This document shows positions 14,663-22,349 of a DNA stretch of 22,949 nt, in pieces (position 1 is the first letter of the stretch; every line of letters begins with the position of its first letter). The stretch comes from Bacillota bacterium (GTDB taxonomy: Bacteria > Bacillota > Clostridia > DSM-8532). The notes below the pieces were generated by a model. That model was not told the DNA's origin. It saw only the letters and a program-made list of their open reading frames with translations, and did not search any database. The DNA is taken from NCBI GenBank assembly GCA_023410885.1, contig JAEYPI010000101.1, positions 1 to 22,949 of the forward strand, read 5' to 3'. Made by a program: the position numbers and the translations under genes.

Positions 14663-15555
14663 TTGAAATTAGAGATTTAAAAAAGTCCTTTGATGGCTTC
14701 TACGCCTTAAACGGCGTTGACATCAATGTTAAAAAAGGATCAGTATACGGGCTTGTGGGGCCGAACGGCGCAGGAAAAACCACCTTGATAAAGCATATGG
14801 CTGGTATTTTTATGCCGGATTCCGGCTCCCTCAAAATAGACGGGCAGCCTGCTTTTGAGAATGCCGCCGTCAAATCCCGCATGGCTTTTATTCCCGATGA
14901 CCTTTATTTCTTCCCCCAGGCTTCCCTATTAGACATGAAAAAATATTATAAGTCCATTTACCCTACCTTTGATGAGGAGCGCTTTCAAAAGCTGCAAGAG
15001 GTTTTCCCCATAAACCCTAAGAAAAATCTGAAACGTTTTTCCCGAGGTATGCAAAAGCAAGCGGCCTTTTGGCTGGGTATCTGTTTACGCCCAGACCTCA
15101 TGCTTTTGGATGAGCCGGTAGACGGGCTTGACCCGGTGATGCGCAGAAAGGTTTGGGGTATTTTACTGCAGGATGTGGCTGAGCGTGATATGACTGTTTT
15201 TGTCTCCTCCCATAACCTCCGGGAGCTTGAGGATGTCTGTGATCATGTGGGCATTATGCATGAGGGTAAGGTCATACTGGAACGAAGTCTTACAGAAATG
15301 CAAAACAATATGATGAAGCTTCAGGTTGCCTTTGAGGGAGAGCTCCCCCAGGAGATCAACAACCTCAATATTATGAACAAGCAATCCAGTGGCCGAATAT
15401 GGATTCTCATTGTAAGGGGCGAGCGGGAAAGCATTTTAAACGAGGTTAATAAACTCAACCCCCTTTTAGTGGATGCTTTGCCGCTTTCACTGGAGGAAAT
15501 CTTCATATACGAGCTAGGAGGGATGGACTATGCCGTCAAGAACATCATACTTTAA
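14659..15555 (+). CDS. ABC transporter ATP-binding protein, YtrB-like
   Basis: The 298-residue ATPase has Walker A GPNGAGKT (34-41), the signature FSRGMQKQ (127-134) in place of LSGGQ, Walker B LMLLDEP (147-153) and the switch histidine in VSSHNLRE. About 80 residues follow the nucleotide-binding domain, as is common in ABC-2 type exporters. It starts inside the regulator's stop codon and overlaps the permease start by 26 bp, so the three genes form one coupled operon. YtrA-linked transporters often respond to cell-envelope antibiotics; the substrate here is unknown. Confidence 0.93.
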   Translation: MIEIRDLKKSFDGFYALNGVDINVKKGSVYGLVGPNGAGKTTLIKHMAGIFMPDSGSLKIDGQPAFENAAVKSRMAFIPDDLYFFPQASLLDMKKYYKSIYPTFDEERFQKLQEVFPINPKKNLKRFSRGMQKQAAFWLGICLRPDLMLLDEPVDGLDPVMRRKVWGILLQDVAERDMTVFVSSHNLRELEDVCDHVGIMHEGKVILERSLTEMQNNMMKLQVAFEGELPQEINNLNIMNKQSSGRIWILIVRGERESILNEVNKLNPLLVDALPLSLEEIFIYELGGMDYAVKNIIL

Positions 15556-17407
15556 TAAAGGTGTGTTTTTTAATAATATTAAACGTTTCTGGCTTATCAC
15601 CTTTTCTTACACCTTCTTTCTGCTCCTTCTGGTAATGAGCTATTTGAGGATGTACGCTTCTGCTTCGAACAGCACGGACTGGTTATACAGAAATCAGTTT
15701 GGTCTCCATATCTTTGACTATGGCGTTGGGGTCATGAGCATTTTTATCGGTTTCTTCACGCTGGTGACCGCCCTTGCCGTTTTTTCCTATATGCATTTTA
15801 CTAAAAACACGGCCATGGTCCATGCTTTGCCGCTGCGCCGTGAAACATTGTTTGTCACCAACTACTTATCGGGCCTGTTTATCGTCACCTTTCCCCTCGT
15901 TTTTAATTCTGCCGTTCTGGTGATATCAGGAGCGGTGATGGGCTTTCCGAGCCTTTCTCCACTATTTGTCTGGTTTGCAATCAACCTGGACCTGACCTTC
16001 CTGTTGTACTCCTTTGCGGTTTTTGCAGGGATGTTCACAGGACATATGGCGGCCCAGGCTATTTTCTTTCTCATTTATAACTTTCTGGCCTTATTTCTTG
16101 AAACCATGTTCAACAATGTACTTTCCGACTTTTTGTTCGGGTATATCAGCACCAATACCAAATTTAAAGCGTGGTCACCCCTTTATTACATGTCGGCGCT
16201 GTTCTCCGGATTTTCAAGAGAAGAAGGCAATGTGGCCGCCATTATAGTTTATATCATAGCGGGCGCTCTCTTTACGATTTCCGCCTTATTCCTTTATAAA
16301 AAAAGGCAGATGGAGGTAGCCTCCGATGTGATAAGCTTCCCAGCCGTCAAGCCCATTTTTAAATACAGCGTGTCGGTTTGCTCTGCCGCCCTTCTCGGCA
16401 GTCTGCTGGTCAGTGTATTGGATATCCATTATAGCCTTGTTTCCTATATTCTCGCCTATCTTGTGGGTGGACTGATCGGTTATTTTTCATCCGAGATGCT
16501 TGTTCGTAAAACCTTTAAGGTGTTTAAGGCTTATAAAGGATTTGTGGTGTTCGCCCTCATCTTGTCTTTACTCCTATCCAGTATCTACTTTGACTTTTGG
16601 GGCTACGAGACCTATGTTCCTCAGGATGCGGAGGTTGAGCTGATGTCTGTTTCAACCTACAGAAATACGGCTACGGAGTTGGCCCTCTGGCCTGAAAATT
16701 ACGATCCCCTTCAGCATCGCTATTGGCTGGAAGAAATCTATCTATTGGGTGAAGGCTCCTCCGACCTTTCCAAGGAACAAATCCAAAGACTCCGGTCAAT
16801 GTACGGCGTTATAGAAAGCCGTGAGGCTATCACAAAGGCACGCCGTATCCACAGCTACATCACAGAGAATCATGAATCCTTGCGAAGAGGAAGCCTCACT
16901 TATATAAGCGTCACCACACCTGTCGAGCAGGAATATATAAACCGTTCCCTGTATTTTATATACAGGCTCAAGGATGGGCGCCGTGTAGAACGTTCTTATT
17001 CCTTGCTTCAGGTAGGGACTAACTCCGAGTTGGATCAGTTGTTGAGAGATTATCTGTCCCTGCCCGAGGTCATGGTAATGTATAATCCTATTCTTGAAAG
17101 AACTGCTCAAGACATTGTTTCTATCACTGTAAATTTCAATACAAAGGATGGGTACAAGAGCCATGTAATTGGGGACATAGAAGGTTTTCTGACAGCCTAT
17201 CAAAAGGACATTTTAGCTCAGGACCCGCTACAGAGCCTCTACCCGACCTCCGAGAAGAGCTTTAATATGGATGTCAATATTCAGTACAGGGAGATTGACA
17301 TGCAAAAGCAAGACAGCTCGTCCTATTTCATGATCAAGCCGGAACACAAAGAGATTGTTGACTTCTTGACACAACAGGGAATAGTAAATCCCGAACTTCT
17401 TCAGTAG
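15530..17407 (+). CDS. ABC-2 type permease with long C-terminal soluble domain
   Basis: The 625-residue membrane protein begins inside the ATPase gene, with TAGGAGGG before the ATG. Residues 20-265 hold about six hydrophobic segments, starting FWLITFSYTFFLLLLVMSYL. Two or three more follow to about residue 355, ending VVFALILSLLLSSIYFDFWG. The remaining 265 residues are polar, rich in charged and aromatic residues, and show no membrane segment. Similar permeases are annotated with a DUF6449-like tail, though I cannot confirm the match. It would pair with the ATPase to form a homodimeric exporter. The tail would lie outside the membrane or in the cytoplasm depending on the segment count. Confidence 0.85.
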   Translation: MPSRTSYFNKGVFFNNIKRFWLITFSYTFFLLLLVMSYLRMYASASNSTDWLYRNQFGLHIFDYGVGVMSIFIGFFTLVTALAVFSYMHFTKNTAMVHALPLRRETLFVTNYLSGLFIVTFPLVFNSAVLVISGAVMGFPSLSPLFVWFAINLDLTFLLYSFAVFAGMFTGHMAAQAIFFLIYNFLALFLETMFNNVLSDFLFGYISTNTKFKAWSPLYYMSALFSGFSREEGNVAAIIVYIIAGALFTISALFLYKKRQMEVASDVISFPAVKPIFKYSVSVCSAALLGSLLVSVLDIHYSLVSYILAYLVGGLIGYFSSEMLVRKTFKVFKAYKGFVVFALILSLLLSSIYFDFWGYETYVPQDAEVELMSVSTYRNTATELALWPENYDPLQHRYWLEEIYLLGEGSSDLSKEQIQRLRSMYGVIESREAITKARRIHSYITENHESLRRGSLTYISVTTPVEQEYINRSLYFIYRLKDGRRVERSYSLLQVGTNSELDQLLRDYLSLPEVMVMYNPILERTAQDIVSITVNFNTKDGYKSHVIGDIEGFLTAYQKDILAQDPLQSLYPTSEKSFNMDVNIQYREIDMQKQDSSSYFMIKPEHKEIVDFLTQQGIVNPELLQ

Positions 17408-17411
17408 TAAG

Positions 17412-17580
17412 TCAAGGGGACGGTTCTTGTGCACCACTAGGAGGCGCACAGGGGGACGGTTCTCTTGTGCAGAGTGTCACAGAGGGACGGTTCCCTTGAG
17501 TCCCCATGAGCGGGCGCACAGGGGGACGGTTCTCTTGTGTCACAGAGGGACGGTTCCCTTGAGTCCCCATGAGCGTGATA
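17412..17580 (+). repeat. Cluster of five GGGACGGTTC repeats, left side
   Basis: GGGACGGTTC occurs at 17417, 17453, 17484, 17523 and 17547, with flanks such as CTTGTGTCACAGA and CCTTGAGTCCCCATGAGCG repeated between them. Two longer blocks, 17451-17513 and 17521-17574, are near copies differing by a short insertion. The first unit (17412-17436) is an exact 25-bp inverted match of 18081-18105. Confidence 0.92.
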
Positions 17581-17585
17581 TGTTA

Positions 17586-17637
17586 CCCCCTGAGTAGACA
17601 GTGTAAATAACAAAACTGTTTGCCAGGGGGTTTTTGT
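17586..17637 (+). terminator. Possible intrinsic terminator of the ABC operon
   Basis: CCCCCTG (17586-17592) can pair with CAGGGGG (17624-17630), followed at once by five T residues. The loop is long, about 31 bases, and overlaps the left end of the IS remnant, so the activity is uncertain. Confidence 0.4.
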
Positions 17638-18065
17638 TTGAGCACGGTATTTCGGAGGAAAAGGCATATCTCAGCGCTAACCCTAGTGCAAAGCCGATTT
17701 TCCACAGTGACAGAGGTTATCAATATACTACACGAACATTCTCTGCCATGATTGAAGAAACCGGAAGGATACAAAGTATGTCTAGCGTAGGAAGGTGTAT
17801 CGATAATGGCTCAATGGAAGGCTTTTGGGGTATTTTAAAAGCTGAAATGTATTATCTGCGTAAGTCTGATAACTACGAAATCCTAAAGAAAGCTATCAGT
17901 GAATACATCCGGTATTACAATAACAAACGCTATCAGAAGCGTTTGATGGGGATGTCTCCATTGGAATACAGAAAATATTAAAAACATATTGCTGCATAAA
18001 AAAGGCATTGACCACAAAGGAACAATGCCATCAAAATTTATTTTATTTACAGTGTCTACTTGACA
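17591..18065 (+). mobile_element. IS3-family deletion remnant with both terminal inverted repeats
   Basis: The left end AGTAGACAGTGTAAATAA (17593-17610) and the reverse complement of the right end AGTAGACACTGTAAATAA differ at one base. Outside them the two ends read TG and TGTCA, leaving a small gap in the match. The 475-bp body contains only the last third of an IS3-type transposase frame, against roughly 1.2-1.5 kb for a full element. A small hairpin, GGCATTG with CAATGCC (18004-18029), lies after the frame. It cannot transpose alone but might be mobilised by a full-length relative. I see no clear target duplication. Confidence 0.75.
17634..17981 (+). pseudogene. IS3-family transposase OrfB, C-terminal fragment
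   Basis: About 115 residues of an rve-type integrase core: FHSDRGYQYTTRTF carries the second catalytic aspartate, and DNGSMEGFWGILKAEMYY carries the catalytic glutamate region, ending RYQKRLMGMSPLEYRKY. The helix-turn-helix part, the first aspartate and a proper start are missing. The frame opens straight after the hairpin near the left inverted repeat, which places the internal deletion junction around 17620-17640. Confidence 0.85.
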
Positions 18066-18080
18066 GGGAGCAGTTCATAA

Positions 18081-18134
18081 TGGTGCACAAGAACCGTCCC
18101 CTTGATTCCGGAGTCAGAGAACCGTCCCCTTGAC
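18081..18134 (-). repeat. Two inverted GGGGACGGTTC repeats, right side
   Basis: GAACCGTCCCC at 18091-18101 and 18119-18129 is the reverse complement of the left-hand cluster. The inner copy extends to a perfect 25-bp inverted match with 17412-17436. The outer copy ends 6 bp before the stop of the deacetylase gene. The two clusters enclose the IS remnant and could fold into a long stem in RNA from either strand. Confidence 0.9.
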
Positions 18135-18140
18135 TTGTTT

Positions 18141-18992
18141 TTATAGTACTTTGCCGATTCGTTCTTTGACGTCCTGCTTAAATTGATCGATATAGCCTGT
18201 GACATAATCCGTTACATCCAAGCTATCGTCAAGGGCCAAGGGCGTAAGATCCATGGCATAGCTCAAAGCTTCGGTTTGGTCAACCCCGTGGGATTCGGCA
18301 TAGGTGGCATTGGCAAGGCGTCTTCCCTGGGTAGCCAGATCGTAGCGCTTACCGCCGCAAATCTGTGAATCATGAACCGCTAGAACGGCTGCACCGATAT
18401 TTTGATGAGCCGAGACATCCAGCATGACCTTCTGAGAATCCACCATCCAGTCCAAATTGCGCCAGACCTCGCAGCCATAGATTTTCTTAGGCCGCATTTC
18501 TTTTGGCAGGCTGCGCACAGCCTTAATCACCTTTGCCACAGTACCCACATGGGTGGAATGCTTATCGGCTAAATTATGGGTATAAAGAATTTCAGGCTGG
18601 GCGCGTTTAAGAAGCTCAACCAGCTCATCAACAAGATCCTGATCCTGAGGGTCCTTCACCACGCTGCTCTTATAATGAAGCAAGGCCACTCCTGAATATT
18701 CACCCACGTATGCTGATTTCTTCTGTTCCCTTTTACGGATATTCTTCATATCCTCATCGGTATAGTTTTTATAGATATCATCTCTCGGACTTCCTGCACC
18801 ATCGGTGACCACAACACCGAAAAACCATTTATCACTCTGACCAAAGCAATCCATAATGCCGTTGTAAGCCATGATTTCAATATCGTCCTGGTGGGCGGAT
18901 ATGGCCATATGAGTAGTCCTTTTTAGGGCTTCCTCAACCTCGATTTGATCAGGTATGAAAATCTCTGCCCCTTCATTTTTAAGTTTAAGCAT
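18141..18992 (-). CDS. PIG-L/LmbE-type deacetylase
   Basis: A 283-residue zinc-dependent de-N-acetylase. The metal and catalytic motif is AHQDD (H34, D36, D37; the usual form is AHPDD). The second metal motif is HNLADKHSTH (H139, D143, H145, H148). PIG-L enzymes remove acetyl groups from GlcNAc-containing molecules. AAGGAGGG sits before the ATG at 18990-18992, so I reject a longer start at 19019. It is the last gene of the SIS, kinase and deacetylase set, 32 bp after the kinase gene. In this context I infer GlcNAc-6-phosphate, GlcNAc or a chito-oligosaccharide as substrate. No signal peptide is visible, so it should act in the cytoplasm. Confidence 0.85.
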   Translation of the reverse strand: MLKLKNEGAEIFIPDQIEVEEALKRTTHMAISAHQDDIEIMAYNGIMDCFGQSDKWFFGVVVTDGAGSPRDDIYKNYTDEDMKNIRKREQKKSAYVGEYSGVALLHYKSSVVKDPQDQDLVDELVELLKRAQPEILYTHNLADKHSTHVGTVAKVIKAVRSLPKEMRPKKIYGCEVWRNLDWMVDSQKVMLDVSAHQNIGAAVLAVHDSQICGGKRYDLATQGRRLANATYAESHGVDQTEALSYAMDLTPLALDDSLDVTDYVTGYIDQFKQDVKERIGKVL

Positions 18993-19024
18993 AATATCCC
19001 TCCTTAATTTCACATGCAATTTTG

Positions 19025-20407
19025 TTATGCTAAACTTGCTGCAGCAATGGACTGGCCGACACGGCGGTCGGATTCATCGGGAAGCTCCAGCTTCATCTTG
19101 CGAGAAAGCTCCGGGAATTCTTCTCTGATGACCTTTTCTGCTGTTTCAAGAATAATAGCGCCACCCTTACCCGAGGTCACCCGACCAAGGATCAGCACAT
19201 GCTCAATATCATAGAACTCCGCATAAAAAGCCAAGGTATAGCCAAGGTAGCAGCCTATGGTCTGGAAAATACCCGCCGCTCGCTCATCCCCCTCTTCGTG
19301 GAGCTTTTGAACGACCTTGAGCTTCTCAGCAGGTGAGCTGCTTTCATCTAAAGAAATTCCGGCTGCAGGTGCCAGTTTTATGACTGCATCCTGTGAAAAA
19401 TACTTAACACCACAACCAAAGTCGCCGGACCATTCGTCGAGCATTGCGCCACGGTTGTAATCAGCCGGGACAAATGCCAGCTCATTGAGCCAACCCGTTA
19501 TATTACCCTGTTTATCCACATAGCCACCGGCTTCGCTGGTGCCCATGGCAATACCCAAGACATTACCGTCATTTAAGTCTATAGCTCCGGCCAATGCTGT
19601 TACATCTCCATCGTTGGCAACCACAAGCGGAATGTCTCCGAATTCACGGGCCGCTCTGATATAGATGTCCTTAACCTTTTTGTCAAAGAGCTCCTGGGGA
19701 ACCTTTAAAAAGAGTGAGGCAATCATGGCTCTGTTATTGACATAGACCCCTGCCGAGCTCACGCCAATGGCATCCACTCTGGGCATATGGGAAGCAGCTG
19801 TTCTAAGTGCGGTGACAATCCCTTCATAGTGATAGTCGGGATCGCTGTTAGTCTTGGGGTGCCAGACCACTTCCTCACTGTAAACAACCTTGCCGTCGAT
19901 AACAGCGGAAACCTTACGGTCGCTTCCACCTGCATCAAATCCGATTCGGCAGCCGTCCAAATGCCTACCTGCCGGGCGGGTCTCCTCTTTTTCAGCCGGT
20001 ACTTGTTCATAGTCCGTCACGACCACTTCAAAGGGCTGCTCATAAACTCTGGCCATAAATTCGGCATCAAAAGCCCGAAGTCCGCCCTCTGCATATGCTT
20101 TTTTCAGGTATTCGCCAATTTTGCGAGGGCCGCCGAATATAATTTTATAACCGCCTCTGATCCAAAGAAGGGCTTTAGCTAACCGCTCGATGTATAAGAA
20201 ATTTTGATCGAACTTTTCGGACCCATCCGAAAACACCTTAGTACGATGGACAGAAACCAAACCATTATTACGCTCAATGGCAATAGCGGCCGGCACACCT
20301 TGGCCCGACTTTTCAACAGCCTCTAGAAAGGCCTTGTTATAAAGCGTGGCCGGGCAGAAGGATGGATCGTATTGAGGTTTAACCTTCAAAGAAAATCCCT
20401 GGTTCAT
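19025..20407 (-). CDS. ROK-like/ASKHA sugar kinase with N-terminal extension
   Basis: The 460-residue protein has an ASKHA ATPase core from about residue 152. The phosphate-1 loop is GFDAGGSDRK (156-165), the catalytic aspartate lies in VVANDGDVTALAG (around D266), and GIAMGTSEAGGYVD is the adenosine-side glycine loop. The ROK zinc motif CxCGxxGC is not seen. The first 150 residues are not kinase-like and contain basic and aromatic patches; I do not recognise the domain. GAGGAG precedes the ATG at 20405-20407. Its neighbours are a SIS deaminase-like gene 15 bp upstream and the deacetylase gene downstream, which points to phosphorylation of GlcNAc or a related amino sugar. A regulatory role remains possible. 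Confidence 0.75.
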   Translation of the reverse strand: MNQGFSLKVKPQYDPSFCPATLYNKAFLEAVEKSGQGVPAAIAIERNNGLVSVHRTKVFSDGSEKFDQNFLYIERLAKALLWIRGGYKIIFGGPRKIGEYLKKAYAEGGLRAFDAEFMARVYEQPFEVVVTDYEQVPAEKEETRPAGRHLDGCRIGFDAGGSDRKVSAVIDGKVVYSEEVVWHPKTNSDPDYHYEGIVTALRTAASHMPRVDAIGVSSAGVYVNNRAMIASLFLKVPQELFDKKVKDIYIRAAREFGDIPLVVANDGDVTALAGAIDLNDGNVLGIAMGTSEAGGYVDKQGNITGWLNELAFVPADYNRGAMLDEWSGDFGCGVKYFSQDAVIKLAPAAGISLDESSSPAEKLKVVQKLHEEGDERAAGIFQTIGCYLGYTLAFYAEFYDIEHVLILGRVTSGKGGAIILETAEKVIREEFPELSRKMKLELPDESDRRVGQSIAAASLA

Positions 20408-20422
20408 ATTACTCCTCACTTT

Positions 20423-21463
20423 TTAACGTGTAATAGTGACTTTTGACAGGCCTCTGGGTGAATCAGGGTTGAGACCTCTAAGTACGGATAGATTGCAAGC
20501 AAACATCTGACCCACTACCACATTCATAAAGGGTGTAATAAAATCATTGGCTACATCGGGAATTTCAATGGCACAATCAGCCAACGCCAATGTGGCAGCA
20601 TCATTAGATACAATCAAAAGATCAGCGCCTGCATTCTTGAGCTTTCCGATCATTTCGGTGATATCCTTAAGGCTCTCGCCCTTAGGCGCGTAAATCAGAA
20701 CAGGCATATGGTCATCAATCATGGCAAAGGGACCATGGTGGAAATCTGATGTAGCATAAGCCTTAGCACGGATATAGCAGGTTTCCTGTACTTTAAGGGC
20801 TGATTCAAGAGCGATAGAATAGTTGGCACCTCTAGCCAAGACAAAGCATTCGCTCATAAAGCGATAACGTGCCACTTTATTTTTAATTTGATCAACGCCT
20901 GCGATGGTCTTTGCAATCAGTGAGGGAACCTCGGCTAATTCCTTTTTAAAAGCCTCGTCTTGGCTCCAAAAAGCGACGAGATGAGCTAAAAGATAAATCT
21001 GTGCAGTAAAGGTCTTGGTTGCAGCTACGCTCTTTTCCACACCCGTTGCACAATAAAGATGGAATTCAGCCTGCTGAGCCAGGGGGGAATCATCATGATT
21101 AGTGATGGCAACAGTGGGCGCACCCTGTGCTTTTGCGGATTTAATGACTTCAATGACATCCTCTGCACGACCTGATTGGGAAACACCGATTACCAGGCTA
21201 TTTTTCATAACAAGTGATTTATTGTACAAGGTAAAGACAGAGGGTGCTGCAAGCGCAACGGGTATCCCAAGCTTGGTTTCTATGAGATATTTCGCATAAA
21301 CAGCCGCATGATCCGATGTGCCTCTGGCTGCAATAATGACATTTTGAATATCTTTCTCTTTTAACTTAGTAACAATGGCCTCAAGAGTATCCTTATTCTG
21401 TAACATACAATTTTCAAGGGCCTTGGGCTGCTCAGAAATTTCAAGCCACATTTGTGTCATCAT
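20423..21463 (-). CDS. Double SIS-domain protein, GlmS/NagB-II-like sugar-phosphate deaminase or isomerase
   Basis: The 346-residue protein corresponds to the isomerase half of GlmS without the glutaminase domain. SIS domain 1 has ARGTSDHAA (46-54), SQSGRAEDV (95-103) and EKSVAATKTFTAQ. SIS domain 2 has ESALKVQETCYIRAKAY (from E220) with FHHGP at 241-245, and a C-terminal tail NPDSPRGLSKVTITR resembling the GlmS tail with its catalytic lysine. Stand-alone versions act as GlcN-6-P deaminases (NagB-II) or related AgaS or FrlB enzymes. GAGGAG precedes ATG-ATG at 21458-21463, so I take 21463, not the longer frame to 21490. It is the first enzyme gene after a NagR-type operator. Confidence 0.85.
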   Translation of the reverse strand: MMTQMWLEISEQPKALENCMLQNKDTLEAIVTKLKEKDIQNVIIAARGTSDHAAVYAKYLIETKLGIPVALAAPSVFTLYNKSLVMKNSLVIGVSQSGRAEDVIEVIKSAKAQGAPTVAITNHDDSPLAQQAEFHLYCATGVEKSVAATKTFTAQIYLLAHLVAFWSQDEAFKKELAEVPSLIAKTIAGVDQIKNKVARYRFMSECFVLARGANYSIALESALKVQETCYIRAKAYATSDFHHGPFAMIDDHMPVLIYAPKGESLKDITEMIGKLKNAGADLLIVSNDAATLALADCAIEIPDVANDFITPFMNVVVGQMFACNLSVLRGLNPDSPRGLSKVTITR

Positions 21464-21488
21464 TTTATATCTCCTCACATGTTTAATC

Positions 21489-21512
21489 AACTAGTGGTCT
21501 ATACCACTAGTT
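21489..21512. promoter_or_regulatory. NagR/DasR-type operator palindrome
   Basis: Arms AACTAGTGGT and ACCACTAGTT are perfect inverted repeats around CTAT. The centre TGGTCTATACCA is the form of the known NagR (YvoA) and DasR boxes. It starts 2 bp downstream of the -10 box of the amino-sugar genes, so a bound repressor would block transcription initiation. The HutC-type regulator encoded at 21553-22281 is the obvious ligand-responsive binder. Confidence 0.85.
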
Positions 21513-21514
21513 TT

Positions 21515-21543
21515 ATTATAGAATTTTCTACTATGTTATGCAA
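21515..21543 (-). promoter_or_regulatory. Promoter of the SIS-kinase-deacetylase operon
   Basis: On the minus strand TTGCAT (21538-21543) is followed after 17 bp by a perfect TATAAT (21515-21520), just after the stop of the regulator gene. The operator lies immediately downstream. Confidence 0.75.
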
Positions 21544-21552
21544 GGAGATTTT

Positions 21553-22281
21553 TCAATCCCGGTTTAAAAATATCCGGGCATTGTAGACATATTGATCCGA
21601 CCTGTAGGCATCCCTCTCATAGGAAAATTTATGATCGTCATCAATATAGCTCACCCCGGATACTCTTAAAACCGGTGTAGCCGAGGTTATGCGAAGAAGC
21701 TTTTTTTCGTCGGCTGTGGCCGCCGAAGCTTCAATGATGTTATCCATAAAGGCAACACTTACGCCGTATTCTTCTTTGATCAGACGATAAAGAGAAGTCT
21801 CCAACTGGAAACGCTCCAGTTGGGGACAAAACTGTACAGGAATAAAAACCTCTTCCAGGGCAACAGGTATGTCATTAGCACAGCGCAGGCGCTTGATGAC
21901 ATAGATTTCATCGTCCTTGGACAGGTCAAGTATTTGAGCTATATCCTCACGCATCTTTTCCTTTTTGAAGTATAGGACCTTGGTGGAAGGAACTAATCCT
22001 TTACTTCGGGCTGAATCGGAAAAGCTCTTGATATTCCGCTGTTCAATTTTGCGTTTAGCCACAAAGGTGCCGCGGCCTTTTTCCCTATAGAGCAGACCTT
22101 CGGCAACCATCTGGTTCAAAGCCTGGCGCACCGTCATACGACTGATGTTATAACTTTCAGACAGCTCTCTTTCAGAGGGTATAAGCTGTCCTTCTTCATA
22201 TTCGCCGCTTTGTATCTTCTTTTGAATAAGCGTCTTTAACTGATAATAAACGGGAATGGGACTCTTTTTATCTAAATTCAT
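21553..22281 (-). CDS. HutC-subfamily GntR regulator, NagR/DasR-like
   Basis: The 242-residue protein has a GntR winged helix-turn-helix at residues 8-75 (IPSERELSESYNISRMTVRQ, with wing GLLYREKGRGTFV) and a UTRA effector domain at about 95-240, ending YVYNARIFLNRD. Members of this subfamily sense phosphorylated amino sugars such as GlcN-6-P or GlcNAc-6-P and bind TGGTCTAGACCA-like sites; one such site lies directly downstream. The ATG has only a distant AAGGA, which predicts modest translation. It has its own promoter and operator-like palindrome. I infer that it represses the amino-sugar genes until the substrate is present. Confidence 0.88.
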   Translation of the reverse strand: MNLDKKSPIPVYYQLKTLIQKKIQSGEYEEGQLIPSERELSESYNISRMTVRQALNQMVAEGLLYREKGRGTFVAKRKIEQRNIKSFSDSARSKGLVPSTKVLYFKKEKMREDIAQILDLSKDDEIYVIKRLRCANDIPVALEEVFIPVQFCPQLERFQLETSLYRLIKEEYGVSVAFMDNIIEASAATADEKKLLRITSATPVLRVSGVSYIDDDHKFSYERDAYRSDQYVYNARIFLNRD

Positions 22282-22320
22282 TGGTTTGTCCGTTCCTTAC
22301 CTAGGTTCCTGCTAAGATTG

Positions 22321-22349
22321 AGTGTAATTCATTACACCCCAAATGTCAA
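22321..22349 (-). promoter_or_regulatory. Promoter of the GntR regulator with overlapping palindrome
   Basis: On the minus strand TTGACA (22344-22349, overlapping the tyrS stop) is followed after 17 bp by TACACT (22321-22326). The palindrome GTGTAAT-TC-ATTACAC (22322-22337) covers the -10 box and part of the spacer. This fits repressor control of the regulator gene. The palindrome differs from the NagR-type box, so the binder may be a different protein. Confidence 0.6.

Noticed and set aside
17437..17667. Minus-strand 76-residue frame with repeated peptide units
   Set aside because: The peptide repeat is only the translation of the GGGACGGTTC DNA repeats; there is no start context or family resemblance.
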